Source: Candidatus Zixiibacteriota bacterium (GTDB lineage Bacteria > Zixibacteria > MSB-5A5 > WJJR01). From it: DNA of 40,505 bases. Where the stretch lies: positions 1 through 40,505 of the forward strand of contig JACRMA010000012.1 in assembly GCA_016235085.1 (NCBI GenBank), in the 5' to 3' direction. The position numbers were made by a program, and so were the translations under genes. The notes beneath the pieces were generated by a model, which worked only from the letters and a program-made list of their open reading frames with translations, ran no database searches and was not told the origin of the DNA. This document shows positions 19,378 through 28,900 of this stretch, piece after piece (positions within the stretch are counted from its first letter, which is position 1; every line of letters begins with the position of its first letter).

Positions 19378-20124
19378 ATGTCCCATCACACAACAAGAAT
19401 CGGTTCTGTGGCGCTTGCCACACTCCTCGCCGTCGGCCTGCTCCTGCCGGGGTCAGCCATGGCGCAGCGGGTTTTCGTCGATCCGCCATCGTTCGCACAA
19501 CACTGCAACGTCACGGATACGCTCTGGATCATGCTGGACGCTTCGCTGGTCGGAGTCGAGGGAGCGAGTCTCAATGTGCAATTCGACCAGACCGTGGGGC
19601 GGCTCGACACGATTCTTGCCGCACCGGCGCTGGATACCAACGTGTTTCTCCGGTACCAGAACTACTACCCGGATTCCGTCACCATCGACGCGGGGATCCT
19701 GATTGGCGCACTTAGCGGTCCGGGTGCCCTTTGCGGACTGGTGATCACCCTCACCGATCACCTGGGCGCCAGCCCGGTCACGCTGGTCCGTTCGATTCTC
19801 CGGGACGCCGATAATCAGGACATTGCCCATCTGGCCGATCCCGGCGTACTCGATAATCCCTGTTGCTGTGCACATCACGGTGACGTGGCAGGCGACGACG
19901 TCTTCGATGTAAACGATGTCGTGACTCTGATCGACTACACGTTTAGCAATGGTACCGCGCCGCTGATTGACGCAGGCTGTCCTCATATGCATCGGGGGGA
20001 CGTCAATTGTGATGCCATTCCTGATGTCTTTGACATTCTTCGGCTGATCGACTTTGTCTTCAGTGGGGGGCCTCCCCTCTGTCAGCCTTGCGACTGCTCT
20101 CCCTACCCGACGCATTGCTTGTAA
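19378..20124 (+). CDS. Small secreted cohesin-like plus type-B dockerin protein
   Basis: Exported protein of 248 residues. Signal peptide about 1-31, ending Ala-Met-Ala-Gln. Residues about 33-158 form a cohesin-like domain with a Leu-Asn-Val-Gln-Phe-Asp strand and a late Arg-Asp-Ala-Asp-Asn segment. Residues about 160-248 are a double dockerin of a second type: the helices read Leu-Ile-Asp-Tyr-Thr-Phe and Leu-Ile-Asp-Phe-Val-Phe, and the end adds Cys-x-Pro-Cys-x-Cys-Ser-Pro-Tyr-Pro. The first loop is degenerate (Ala-Gly-Asp-Asp in place of Asn-x-Asp). GGAGG lies 7 nt before the ATG. It has the same layout as its upstream neighbour but a different dockerin subtype, so the pair could link two binding specificities. 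A strong terminator follows. Confidence 0.85.
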   Translation: MSHHTTRIGSVALATLLAVGLLLPGSAMAQRVFVDPPSFAQHCNVTDTLWIMLDASLVGVEGASLNVQFDQTVGRLDTILAAPALDTNVFLRYQNYYPDSVTIDAGILIGALSGPGALCGLVITLTDHLGASPVTLVRSILRDADNQDIAHLADPGVLDNPCCCAHHGDVAGDDVFDVNDVVTLIDYTFSNGTAPLIDAGCPHMHRGDVNCDAIPDVFDILRLIDFVFSGGPPLCQPCDCSPYPTHCL

Positions 20125-20150
20125 TATCGTTGGATTCAACGGCTCGAACT

Positions 20151-20174
20151 CGGGGCGCCACCAGCGCCCCGTTT
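20151..20174 (+). terminator. Terminator closing the two-gene cohesin/dockerin unit
   Basis: A perfect 8-bp stem (CGGGGCGC with GCGCCCCG) and 5-nt CACCA loop, followed by TTT, starts 27 nt after the stop codon. Confidence 0.75.
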
Positions 20175-20255
20175 CCGTTGGGCGCGCCCACTGACGACAC
20201 GTCTTCGGCGTGCTGCCCGGCATGGCACCCGAATCCCCTCTTCGAAAGTTGAACA

Positions 20256-20284
20256 TTGCGTTCATCTTACCGTTGGCGTATAAT
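20256..20284 (+). promoter_or_regulatory. Sigma70-like promoter of the Ser/Thr kinase gene
   Basis: TTGCGT and TATAAT are separated by exactly 17 nt. The predicted transcription start lies near 20291, about 27 nt before the GTG start at 20318. This placement rules out the longer in-frame starts upstream (20210 and 20222). Confidence 0.6.
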
Positions 20285-20317
20285 GCCATGCACGGAGATT
20301 CAGCGGGCGGAGACGAC

Positions 20318-22822
20318 GTGACGCAAGTCGGTAAGACGGTTACTCATTACCAGATTTCCAGCAAGCTCGGCGCGGGCGGGATGGGAGAAGTATACCTGGC
20401 CACCGACACAGTGCTCAACCGTAACGTCGCTCTCAAGTTTCTCCCGGAATCTCTCAGCGCCGATCCTGAGGCCCGGCAACGGCTCCTGCGCGAGGCACAG
20501 GCCGCTTCCAAGCTCAATCATCCGAATATCACGACTGTCTACGCAGTTGAGCGTTCGACAGACCGCGACTTCATCGTAATGGAGTACGTCGAGGGAGTTC
20601 CGTTGGACGAATTCGTCCGCTCCAAGACGTGGTCGCTGGAGCGCGTGCTCGATCTGGCAATTCAAATCGGCGAGGGACTGGACAAGGCCCATCGGGCGGG
20701 CATCGTGCATCGCGACTTGAAGCCGGCGAACATCCTGGTCGATGGCGACGGCCGTCCCAAGATCCTGGACTTCGGACTGGCGAAGTTTCGCGGTGCCGTC
20801 AAACTGACCCAGACCGGCTCAACGACCGGCACTGCGGCCTACATGTCCCCGGAACAAACCCAGGGCCGGGAAACCGATTCGCGTTCGGATCTGTTTTCGT
20901 TCGGCGTCGTTCTCTACGAGATGATCGCCGGGAGGCCTCCGTTCGCCGGAGAGCACCACGCCGCGATATCGTTTGCGATTGTGATGGAAACACCGGAGCC
21001 GCTGGCGCGCTTCAAGTCGGACGTGCCGGCCGAACTCCAGCAAATCGTCAGCAAGTGCCTCGCCAAACGGCCCGAGGAACGCTACCAGACGGCCGGCGAC
21101 CTTCTCGCCGATCTGCGCCGCCTGCGGCACACCAGCGGTTCCCAAGCGGCAGCTCCGGTGGAACCGAGACACAGGATGATTGCGGTCCTCCCCTTCGAAA
21201 ACCTCGGTCAGGCGGATGATGAATACTTTGCCGATGGCATCACCGAGGAGATCATCAGCCGGCTCGCCAACGTCGATGAGATCGGGGTCATCTCCCGCAC
21301 CAGCGCGATGCAATACAAAGGGACCAGGAAGTCCATCCGTGAAATCGGCGGTGAACTCGGGGTCGATTTTGTTCTGGAGGGAACAGTCCGTTGGAACCGA
21401 AGCGCCCAGGGCGCCAGTCGCGTTCGGATTACGCCGCAGCTCATTCGGGTGAACGAAGACCGGCACATGTGGTCGGATCGGTACGACCGGGTGATCGAGG
21501 ATATCTTCGACGTCCAATCCGAGATCGCCGAACAGGTGATTGCCCAGTTAAACGTCAAGCTGGCCGATCCGCAACGCCGCGCAATCGAGGCAAAACCAAC
21601 GGACAACATCGAAGCGTACCACGCCTACCTGCGCGGGTTGGAGTACATCAGCAAGCCAGATTATAGTCCGGAGAACCACGGCCTCGCCATCCAGATGTTT
21701 GAGCGCGCCTCCGCACTCGATCCTGAGTTTGCACAGGCGCACGCCTATCTGTCCATCGCCCACTCCGGATTGTATTTCTATGGTTATGATCACACGGCCG
21801 CCCGCGTTGCGAAGGCGAAGGCGGCCGTGGAACGCGCGCTGGAGATTCGGCGGAACGATCCGGAAACACCTCTGGCATTCGGGTTCTATCGCTACCGGTG
21901 CCAAGCCGACCTGGAGGGCGCGTTGATCGAGTTTACCCAGTCGGTCAAGCTCCAGCCCAATCAGGCTCTGCCGCTGTTCATGGTTGCGATGATTCAGCGT
22001 CGGCAAGGGCGGTTTGTGGAGTCACTCCAAGGCGTGAAGGATGTCGTGAAACTCGACCCGCGGCGCTCCTCCTTCGTGTGCGAAGCAGGAATTACCGCCA
22101 TGATGATGCGGCGTTACGATGAAGCCGAAGAGTTCTTTGACCGGTCCATCAATCTGACCCCGGATCAAGGGAACGCCTATACATGGAAAGCCATGCTGTA
22201 CCTCTTCGGTCGCGGCGAATTATCCAAAGCCCGGGCGTGCCTCGAAATGCTGGGCGACCGGGGACACGAAGACGCTTTCTGGGAGTGGTACGAGCTGCTC
22301 CTGGCCGAGCGGGACTGCGGGGCCGCACTGAATCACGTCGCTCTGTTGAAGTCAGACATCTATGAAGACCAGAATTGGTATTTCCCCAAGGCCTTGCTGA
22401 TTGCGAAGACGCATACCCTATTGGGCGACCCCACACGGGCATTGCCGGAGTACGCATCGGCTTGTACGCTTTTGGAAGCCGCGATCACAGCCGATCCAGA
22501 GGATCCGCGTAAACACGCCGCTCTGGCGCTCGCATACGCCGGTTTGCGAAAATTCGAAGACGCATTCCATCATGCCCGCGCGGCAGTGGATGCGCCGCAG
22601 GTGGTCAAAGATTCGCTGTCGCGCCCTCTGTTTGTCGCCACTCAGATCGAAGTTCATGTGAGCGCGGGCGATCACGCCACCGCCCTGCGATTGATCGACG
22701 AGCAGTTGTCAATCCCCTCTTGGCTTGCCCCGGCCTGGCTGCGCACCCTGCCGTATTGGGATTCCCTGCGCAGCAATCCTGAGTTCCAGAAACTGCTCCA
22801 GCGGCCCCTCAAGACATTTTAA
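20318..22822 (+). CDS. Ser/Thr protein kinase with TolB-like domain and TPR repeats
   Basis: Cytoplasmic eukaryotic-type protein kinase of 834 residues without a membrane segment. The GTG start at 20318 fits GGAG upstream, the promoter at 20256-20284 and the usual family start (Gly-Lys-Thr-x-x-His-Tyr). The kinase domain (about 10-275) keeps the Gly-Ala-Gly-Gly-Met-Gly loop, Lys40, His131-Arg132-Asp133 with Leu-Lys-Pro-Ala-Asn, Asp151-Phe-Gly, and an Ala-Tyr-Met-Ser-Pro-Glu activation segment, so it should be active. Residues about 285-430 match the Ala-Val-Leu-Pro-Phe-Glu-Asn / Asp-Gly-Ile-Thr-Glu-Glu domain often found next to adenylate cyclases and TPRs. The rest is TPR-like helical repeats for protein contacts. 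A 5' terminator and its own promoter make it monocistronic. Substrates are unknown; a link to the exoprotein genes is only positional. Confidence 0.92.
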   Translation: MTQVGKTVTHYQISSKLGAGGMGEVYLATDTVLNRNVALKFLPESLSADPEARQRLLREAQAASKLNHPNITTVYAVERSTDRDFIVMEYVEGVPLDEFVRSKTWSLERVLDLAIQIGEGLDKAHRAGIVHRDLKPANILVDGDGRPKILDFGLAKFRGAVKLTQTGSTTGTAAYMSPEQTQGRETDSRSDLFSFGVVLYEMIAGRPPFAGEHHAAISFAIVMETPEPLARFKSDVPAELQQIVSKCLAKRPEERYQTAGDLLADLRRLRHTSGSQAAAPVEPRHRMIAVLPFENLGQADDEYFADGITEEIISRLANVDEIGVISRTSAMQYKGTRKSIREIGGELGVDFVLEGTVRWNRSAQGASRVRITPQLIRVNEDRHMWSDRYDRVIEDIFDVQSEIAEQVIAQLNVKLADPQRRAIEAKPTDNIEAYHAYLRGLEYISKPDYSPENHGLAIQMFERASALDPEFAQAHAYLSIAHSGLYFYGYDHTAARVAKAKAAVERALEIRRNDPETPLAFGFYRYRCQADLEGALIEFTQSVKLQPNQALPLFMVAMIQRRQGRFVESLQGVKDVVKLDPRRSSFVCEAGITAMMMRRYDEAEEFFDRSINLTPDQGNAYTWKAMLYLFGRGELSKARACLEMLGDRGHEDAFWEWYELLLAERDCGAALNHVALLKSDIYEDQNWYFPKALLIAKTHTLLGDPTRALPEYASACTLLEAAITADPEDPRKHAALALAYAGLRKFEDAFHHARAAVDAPQVVKDSLSRPLFVATQIEVHVSAGDHATALRLIDEQLSIPSWLAPAWLRTLPYWDSLRSNPEFQKLLQRPLKTF

Positions 22823-22882
22823 CGATTCCAAGCGGCCGGTACTTCAACTTGTCCCGCACGGACGCCTTCCGGATGGCGTGTA

Positions 22883-22911
22883 TTGACAAATCCGTTTTCG
22901 TACGGTATTAT
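22883..22911 (+). promoter_or_regulatory. Strong sigma70-like promoter upstream of the 884-residue protein
   Basis: Consensus TTGACA and TATTAT with a 17-nt spacer. Transcription from about 22918 would give a leader of roughly 220 nt before the ATG at 23137. The leader contains an AATGCC/GGCATT inverted repeat (about 22924-22945) and a 17-codon frame without a convincing ribosome binding site. Confidence 0.65.
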
Positions 22912-23136
22912 TGCGAAGTAGGAAATGCCTGATCAAAGCGGCATTCAGCAAGTACTGCGCAATTCGTTCGCTCGTTGAGCACGAGGTCCCAAAATCGACA
23001 ACGCCGTGGCTACAAGGCGACGGTGCGTTCAACGACAAGTTCGGGATAGCGTCCGTGGCGCTCTTGTCGATTCCCAGTCGTTCACAGGATTGACCAGATA
23101 ACAGCCTGGCTGCATTCCCCCATCGAAGGACCGCTT

Positions 23137-25791
23137 ATGACCATCACCAATGAGTTTCGCACGCCAGGGTCACGCGCACATCGAGGAGTCCGGGGCACAC
23201 TGCCGGTTTGGCTCGCTTGTCTGACTTTAGCCGTCCTCGCGAGTACAGCCGTTGCACGAGCGAGTCAAGGCCCGGCGCCAAGCGATGGTGTCAGAGGAGT
23301 GCGGATGTCCATTGCTCCCGCAGCTCAAATGACATGGGACGAATTGGTCGCAATTGATAAAGCCAAGGCGGCCTTACCGGGGGCCCCTTCTCAGGCGATT
23401 CCGTTTATGGAAGAGCCCGCCGACCGTGACATTGGCTTCACCATGGGTTTATCACCGCAACCGGATCATGTGGCGACTCCGGCGTACAGCCCGAGGGTAT
23501 TGCTCCCGCCACTGAAGAACAGCTTCCAGGCCTTGCCTGACAACAACCGGGTGATTCCGCCCGATACGCATGGCGCGGTCAGCAAGAGCTATACCATGAC
23601 CATGCTGAACAGCCAGGTGCGGATTCAGAATCGTTTCGGCGCAACGATCAGCACAGTGAGTCTGGCAGCCTTCTGGGTTACGGTTGGCTCCACTGGCCTG
23701 ACCGATCCTCGCATCATGTATGATCCGGCAACGAATCGCTGGCTGGCCACTGTCCTTGCCGACGTGCGAACCGCGACTGCATCGTTCCTCTTCGCCATCA
23801 GCGCGAACAGCAATCCCACCGGAAGCTGGACATTCTACCGCGTCGACGTGGATCCAACCGACGTCAACTGGGCCGACTATGACGATCTGGGATTCAACGA
23901 CACCTGGATTGCCGTTACGGCCAACATGTACACGGTCGCGGCGTCGCTGTTTTCGGGTACCGCGATGTGGGTGATTAATAAGTCCACCGCACTCGCGGGA
24001 GGCTCGCTGACGTTGACATCATTCCCCGTTGGGTCCGATTCATTTGGCGGTTTCGACGGCTTCACTTTGAGAGTCTGCCAGACGTTCGGGCCCGAACCGA
24101 CGCTTTATATCGTCGATAACCCGGGCTGGAGTTCTGCTGGCGTCAACCTCTTGCGCTTGACCCAGATCACCGGCACCGCTGCAGCACCCATTTGGTCGGC
24201 AACGCCCGGCTCAGATTGGGCCGGCTCGGGTCTATTCGCTGTGAACAATTCATTTTCGCCGCAGATCAATGCGCCGCAATTGGGCACCGCGACGCTGATC
24301 TCAACCAACGACCGTCGCATGCTCAACGCCGTCTTCCGCAATGGACACGTCTGGTGTACGCACAGCGGAGGCTTGCCGGTCGGAGCCGTGGATCGCACGG
24401 CGGCGTTCTGGTACCAACTGGACCCAACGGCGCTACCGGCGCCCATCGTTCAATCAGGTGTGCTTGACGGCGGAAGCGGTGTGCACCATTTCTTTCCCAG
24501 TATCTCCGTGAACATCAATGACGATGCCTTCATCGGATTCACGCGCTCCGACGCAACACGATACGCCGAGGCGGTCTACACCGGTCGGTTGGGAACTGAC
24601 CCACTGGGCACCATGGATCCGATCTCCCTTCTGAAAGCCGGCGAGGCCAGTTATGTGAAGGATTTTGGGAGCGGACGCGTGCGCTGGGGTGATTACAGCG
24701 CCACGCTCGTCGATCCCATTGACGACGTCTCCTTCTGGACGATTCAGGAATACGCCGCCATGGACGTCGGCCCCACCGCGAACGATGACCGATGGGGAAC
24801 CTGGTGGGGACGCGTCTCGTCGGGGCCGGCGAACAATCCACCAACGGCGATTTGCAGGAATGTAACAGTCAATGCCAGTTTCAGTTGCCTGGCAGCAGTG
24901 TTTGCGGCCGCGGTCAACAATGGATCGTCGGATCCGGAGGACGGCACGAATGTGACGCTGGCTCTGTTGCCGCCGGGACCGTTTCCGCTCGGCGTGACCG
25001 CTGTCGACCTTGTTGTCACTGATACGCAGGGTGGATCGGATACCTGTTCCGCGTTGATCACGGTGGAGGATCACACAGCGCCGGTCATTACCTGCCCGGC
25101 GCCGATGACCGTGAACAACACGGTGGGACAATGCGGTGCGACAGTGAATTTCACTCCAACCGCCACAGACAATTGTCCCGGTGCATCGATCGTTTCGACG
25201 CCGCCATCGGGAACAGTCTTTCCGATCGGTGTGACGCCAGTCATGTCCATCGCCAGCGATGCATCGGGGAACATGGACACGTGCCAGTTCACGGTGACCG
25301 TACGCGACACCGAGCGTCCCGTGGTGCTCTGCCATGCGGACACGATTGTTGACGCACCGCCCGGCCAATCCGACGCGATTGTCATATTCGGCAGTTCGGC
25401 GACCGATAACTGCCCGGGGGCGGTCGTCGTCTGCACTCCTCCGTCCGGTTCGGCGTTTCCGGGAGGCGTCACTCACGTCATCTGTATCGCGACCGATGCG
25501 GCAGGTAACAAGGACACCTGCGGGTTCAATATCACTGTGAATCTGTGTGTCTGCCTGCACCAGGGTGACATCGCAGTGCGGCCTACCGGCGACGGCATGA
25601 TTGACGTGTTTGACATAATTGAGGAAATCGGAATTGCATTCAGCGGCGCGACTGATCCGCAAGACCCGCAGTGCCCAAGGACCCGTGGTGATGTCGACAA
25701 CAACGGCATAAGCGACGTTTTCGATGTCCTATACCTGATCGCGACTGCGTTCGGCGGCGGACCGAATCCGGTCGACCCATGCACACCGTAG
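23137..25791 (+). CDS. Secreted propeller-like protein with HYR domains and dockerin
   Basis: Extracellular protein of 884 residues. A long N-terminal region precedes the signal peptide core (about 22-43), with cleavage near Ala-Arg-Ala-Ser; GAAGGA precedes the ATG. Residues about 125-560 look like a beta-propeller, with Pro-Pro-Asp-Thr-His-Gly, Asp-Pro-Arg-Ile-Met-Tyr-Asp and repeated Trp-containing strands. Residues about 570-800 hold one HYR-like and two clear HYR domains with Ala-Thr-Asp-Asn-Cys-Pro-Gly, typically adhesive Ig-like modules. Residues about 804-884 are a double dockerin; its first loop has a three- to four-residue insertion (Arg-Pro-Thr-Gly-Asp-Gly) and the linker keeps the usual Cys-Pro-Arg-Thr-Arg-Gly-Asp. 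No catalytic residues could be assigned. A promoter lies at 22883-22911 and a terminator follows. Confidence 0.87.
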   Translation: MTITNEFRTPGSRAHRGVRGTLPVWLACLTLAVLASTAVARASQGPAPSDGVRGVRMSIAPAAQMTWDELVAIDKAKAALPGAPSQAIPFMEEPADRDIGFTMGLSPQPDHVATPAYSPRVLLPPLKNSFQALPDNNRVIPPDTHGAVSKSYTMTMLNSQVRIQNRFGATISTVSLAAFWVTVGSTGLTDPRIMYDPATNRWLATVLADVRTATASFLFAISANSNPTGSWTFYRVDVDPTDVNWADYDDLGFNDTWIAVTANMYTVAASLFSGTAMWVINKSTALAGGSLTLTSFPVGSDSFGGFDGFTLRVCQTFGPEPTLYIVDNPGWSSAGVNLLRLTQITGTAAAPIWSATPGSDWAGSGLFAVNNSFSPQINAPQLGTATLISTNDRRMLNAVFRNGHVWCTHSGGLPVGAVDRTAAFWYQLDPTALPAPIVQSGVLDGGSGVHHFFPSISVNINDDAFIGFTRSDATRYAEAVYTGRLGTDPLGTMDPISLLKAGEASYVKDFGSGRVRWGDYSATLVDPIDDVSFWTIQEYAAMDVGPTANDDRWGTWWGRVSSGPANNPPTAICRNVTVNASFSCLAAVFAAAVNNGSSDPEDGTNVTLALLPPGPFPLGVTAVDLVVTDTQGGSDTCSALITVEDHTAPVITCPAPMTVNNTVGQCGATVNFTPTATDNCPGASIVSTPPSGTVFPIGVTPVMSIASDASGNMDTCQFTVTVRDTERPVVLCHADTIVDAPPGQSDAIVIFGSSATDNCPGAVVVCTPPSGSAFPGGVTHVICIATDAAGNKDTCGFNITVNLCVCLHQGDIAVRPTGDGMIDVFDIIEEIGIAFSGATDPQDPQCPRTRGDVDNNGISDVFDVLYLIATAFGGGPNPVDPCTP

Positions 25792-25817
25792 CTTGTACAT
25801 TGACCTGATCAGTCATG

Positions 25818-25841
25818 AGGGGCGTCGTCTGGCGCCCCTTT
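25818..25841 (+). terminator. Intrinsic terminator after the HYR/dockerin gene
   Basis: A 7-bp stem AGGGGCG with CGCCCCT around an 8-nt loop, followed by a TT, starts 27 nt after the stop. It resembles the hairpin behind the 1270-2946 gene. Confidence 0.7.
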
Positions 25842-25882
25842 GCGTTATCTCCCGCTGGACGAGTTCGATTGGCGATGAGGAG

Positions 25883-25911
25883 TTGCGAATTCGTACCCTT
25901 CGTCGTATCTT
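25883..25911 (+). promoter_or_regulatory. Sigma70-like promoter of the Asp-box dockerin gene
   Basis: TTGCGA and TATCTT are separated by 17 nt, giving a predicted leader of about 75 nt to the ATG at 25992. The same -10 hexamer TATCTT occurs upstream of the protease gene. Confidence 0.55.
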
Positions 25912-25991
25912 GGTCATGATCGCGTTCCCCGACGCGCGTTTGTATTAGTAACGTCCACATCGAAGCACTCCCCTCCTGCCGGAGGTAGGTT

Positions 25992-28900
25992 ATGCGCACT
26001 CGACTGATCTCTACTGCTGTTGCCATCCTGGCGACCGTGATGGTTTGGGCTGCGGAGTCGCCCGAAAGAATGGTGGCACGTCACCTGGCTGATGAGGCCC
26101 AGCAGCCGTCGAGAGGTGGCAAGTCGTGGGCAACTCTGCCCATCGCCGATGGGCCGCAGGACCGATTGGATAACTGGATCGCGGCGCAGCCGGCGAATCG
26201 ATCGATCATCAGGGATGATTACACCGTTGGCGCCGGATTGAACGCGGTGACGGCCGCCCCCGGGCTGCAATTGGCATGGACGACATATGACTTCCAGCAT
26301 AACGATGCGGTACCCCACCAGATCGGGACCATTCTCTCCCCGGCAGTCGGCGACACGTCCCACCTTGTCCACTTTGTATGGACCCACTGGGATATAATCC
26401 CCGAATCGCTGAACCGCATTGACCGGTTCGTCAACTTCCAGAGCTATAACTCCGCAACAGGGCATTTCATCCATGGCACGAATGGACTTACTATCTCGGG
26501 GGCGGGTGGCGATCCGTTGCAGGGGCGCGCCGGTTTCATCACAATGGACGTAGACGACAACGACCGCACGAGAGCCGTTGCTCACGTGCGGGATGCACCT
26601 GAGCAGCCTTCCGGCGACTACTGCTCCTACTACTATGAGCAGTCCGCCTCGGCATTTTCCGTGTTCACCGAGGGTGTACTGAATGGCTCGAAGGGTGTGC
26701 TCGGCAATTTCACCGACGACGTGATTTGGCCACACGTTACCGTAGACCGGCAACCGGGCACCGACTATTTCTACGTCGTCTCACACACCTACTCTGCGAA
26801 TTCCAACCTCGTCTTTTGGCGCTGTACAGCCCCGATGATTTGGCAGGGACCTTACGTGATCGATTCCACCCCGTCTCTGAGCTACAACATTGCGGCAGAC
26901 CCGACGAGCGACAAGATTGCCCTGGTCACGGAGAATGCCACTCCATCCCCGTCCAATCCACACGGCATTTTGCAGATCGTCTACCGTCCTTCACCGGCCC
27001 GCGGCGATGACTGGGGTGCGGTGAACACGACCGGTTTGGGCGATTCCAAACGTGTATTCGTAACCAGCTACAACGACGCGGCGGGTCCGGGAGCGTGGCT
27101 CGACGTCGTCGGTGATTACGACAATGCCGGTAAGCTTCACATCGTCTGGAACGAGCAGCGTGTGCAGAATTCTAGCGAGCAGGGCTCCTGGAAGCACTGG
27201 GATGACGTCGCCAATACGATCACCACGATCCACCAAGCCTACTGGAACAACACGGGTGCAGTCGGTGGCCGCGACATCAATATTAAGTTCCCGTCGATTG
27301 GATTCGGTGACGGTTCGACGACTTGCGGCAGCGGAACCAATTTGAATTATGTGTACCTGACGTTCTGCCAATTCGGCGGCGAGACCTCAGCCGAGCAACA
27401 CGATCAATCCGCCCACGGATACATGAACGGTGAGGTCTACTTGTCCGGATCCACCGACGGCGGCATCCACTGGTCGCCCGCACAGAACTTGACGAACAGC
27501 CGGCGTCCAGGTTGCGACCCGGCCCGAGGTGATTCGTGTCCCTCCGAGAACTGGCCGTCGCTGGCACGCACTGTGAACGACACGCTGCACCTCATGTACA
27601 TCAATGACCGTGACGCGGGGGACGCGGTCTTCGGCCAGGGGAACTGGACCTTCAATCCGGTGATGTACTATCGAATTCCCGGCGGGACAAATGCACAACT
27701 GCTTTGCCCGACGATTGCGCCGAATGCGGCCGTGGACTTGTCTGACGCCAATGGCGCCGATTGTGAATACAACACCCCTCCCAACACGAGCCTCTCCGAG
27801 TCGTTGACTATATCAAACCCTGGAAATGCCGCGATGACCGGCCAGGTGAGCATCCAGTACCTCAATCCGCCAAGCGGCGCTTGGCTGCTCACCGCCACTG
27901 GCGGGTACACGATTCCCCCTGGAGGGATGGACGACGTCCGGCCAGTTGTGATGAGCGCCGCGGGTTTGAGTGAGGGGTTGTATCGGGCGCAGATCTCGGT
28001 CACCCACAATGATCCGACAAAGACCTCGCCCGTTGTCCTGCCGGTGGATTTCTTCGTATTCCATAACTTTGCCTGCCCGGAGTACGTAACCCTGCACACC
28101 AATTGGCTGGAACTCGAGGTCTCGAGCGTCGACCGTGTCGCGATGGGGCCCCTGCGATACTCGGGCACAGGCATCGGACTGAACGTCGCACCGATCCCGG
28201 GCAGTTCACATCAGAGTATGGCTGCGAACGTACCTGTGGGTGGCGGCATCTGGGGCGCACGCGGTCTTTACCGTGCACCACGCTTCGGCTCGCCGGATTC
28301 GGGAAATAACACGATCTACGATGCCAGCTTGATCATTGCCAGGACCCCGACTCCATCGGCACCTCCCCCCGGGGACACAACGGTCTACCGATACCTGTTT
28401 GGCCAGGGCAATTATGCCAGAGGTTTCCGCGCGTTGTCCGGTTTGACGGTCGACTCATCCAACTATGGAACTGGCGCCGGCATGGTTACGGCGCGGGCGC
28501 AACAGGCCACAATTGATTCCCTCATTGGCATCGATGTCGAGTACCAGTTCCCCCAGAGTGCCGACTCGTCGAACTTTGTAATCATCACCTACAAAATCTT
28601 CAAACGAGCCGCCGGTACAATCTCCGGCCTGATCATCGGCGAGGCGGCGGACTTCGACATCATTCCGTCGGCAGAGAACGCGAAGTACCAGATCGGCACA
28701 CAGAATAAGGCCGCGTACAGCTCGGCCATGAATCTGGTGTACCAGACGGGCGCCGACTCCGGCGCCACCACGCTGGCTCAGAAGTACATGGGTGGGATGA
28801 CCGCGATTCAATGCACTCCAGCGCCGCGCGCCTGGCTCGCCCCGAATGATCAATGGTTGTTCAAGAATCGTGGCGGCGGATTCTACGAGGGATACCTGTA

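Noticed and set aside
22925-22978. 17-codon frame in the leader of the 23137 gene, a possible leader peptide
   Set aside because: Only a weak AGGAA lies before the ATG and there is no codon pattern suggesting attenuation.
24454-25662. 402-codon minus-strand open frame
   Set aside because: It lies wholly opposite the HYR/dockerin gene, which has a signal peptide, recognised domains and a promoter. The antisense frame has no ribosome binding site and a composition typical of GC-rich shadow frames.
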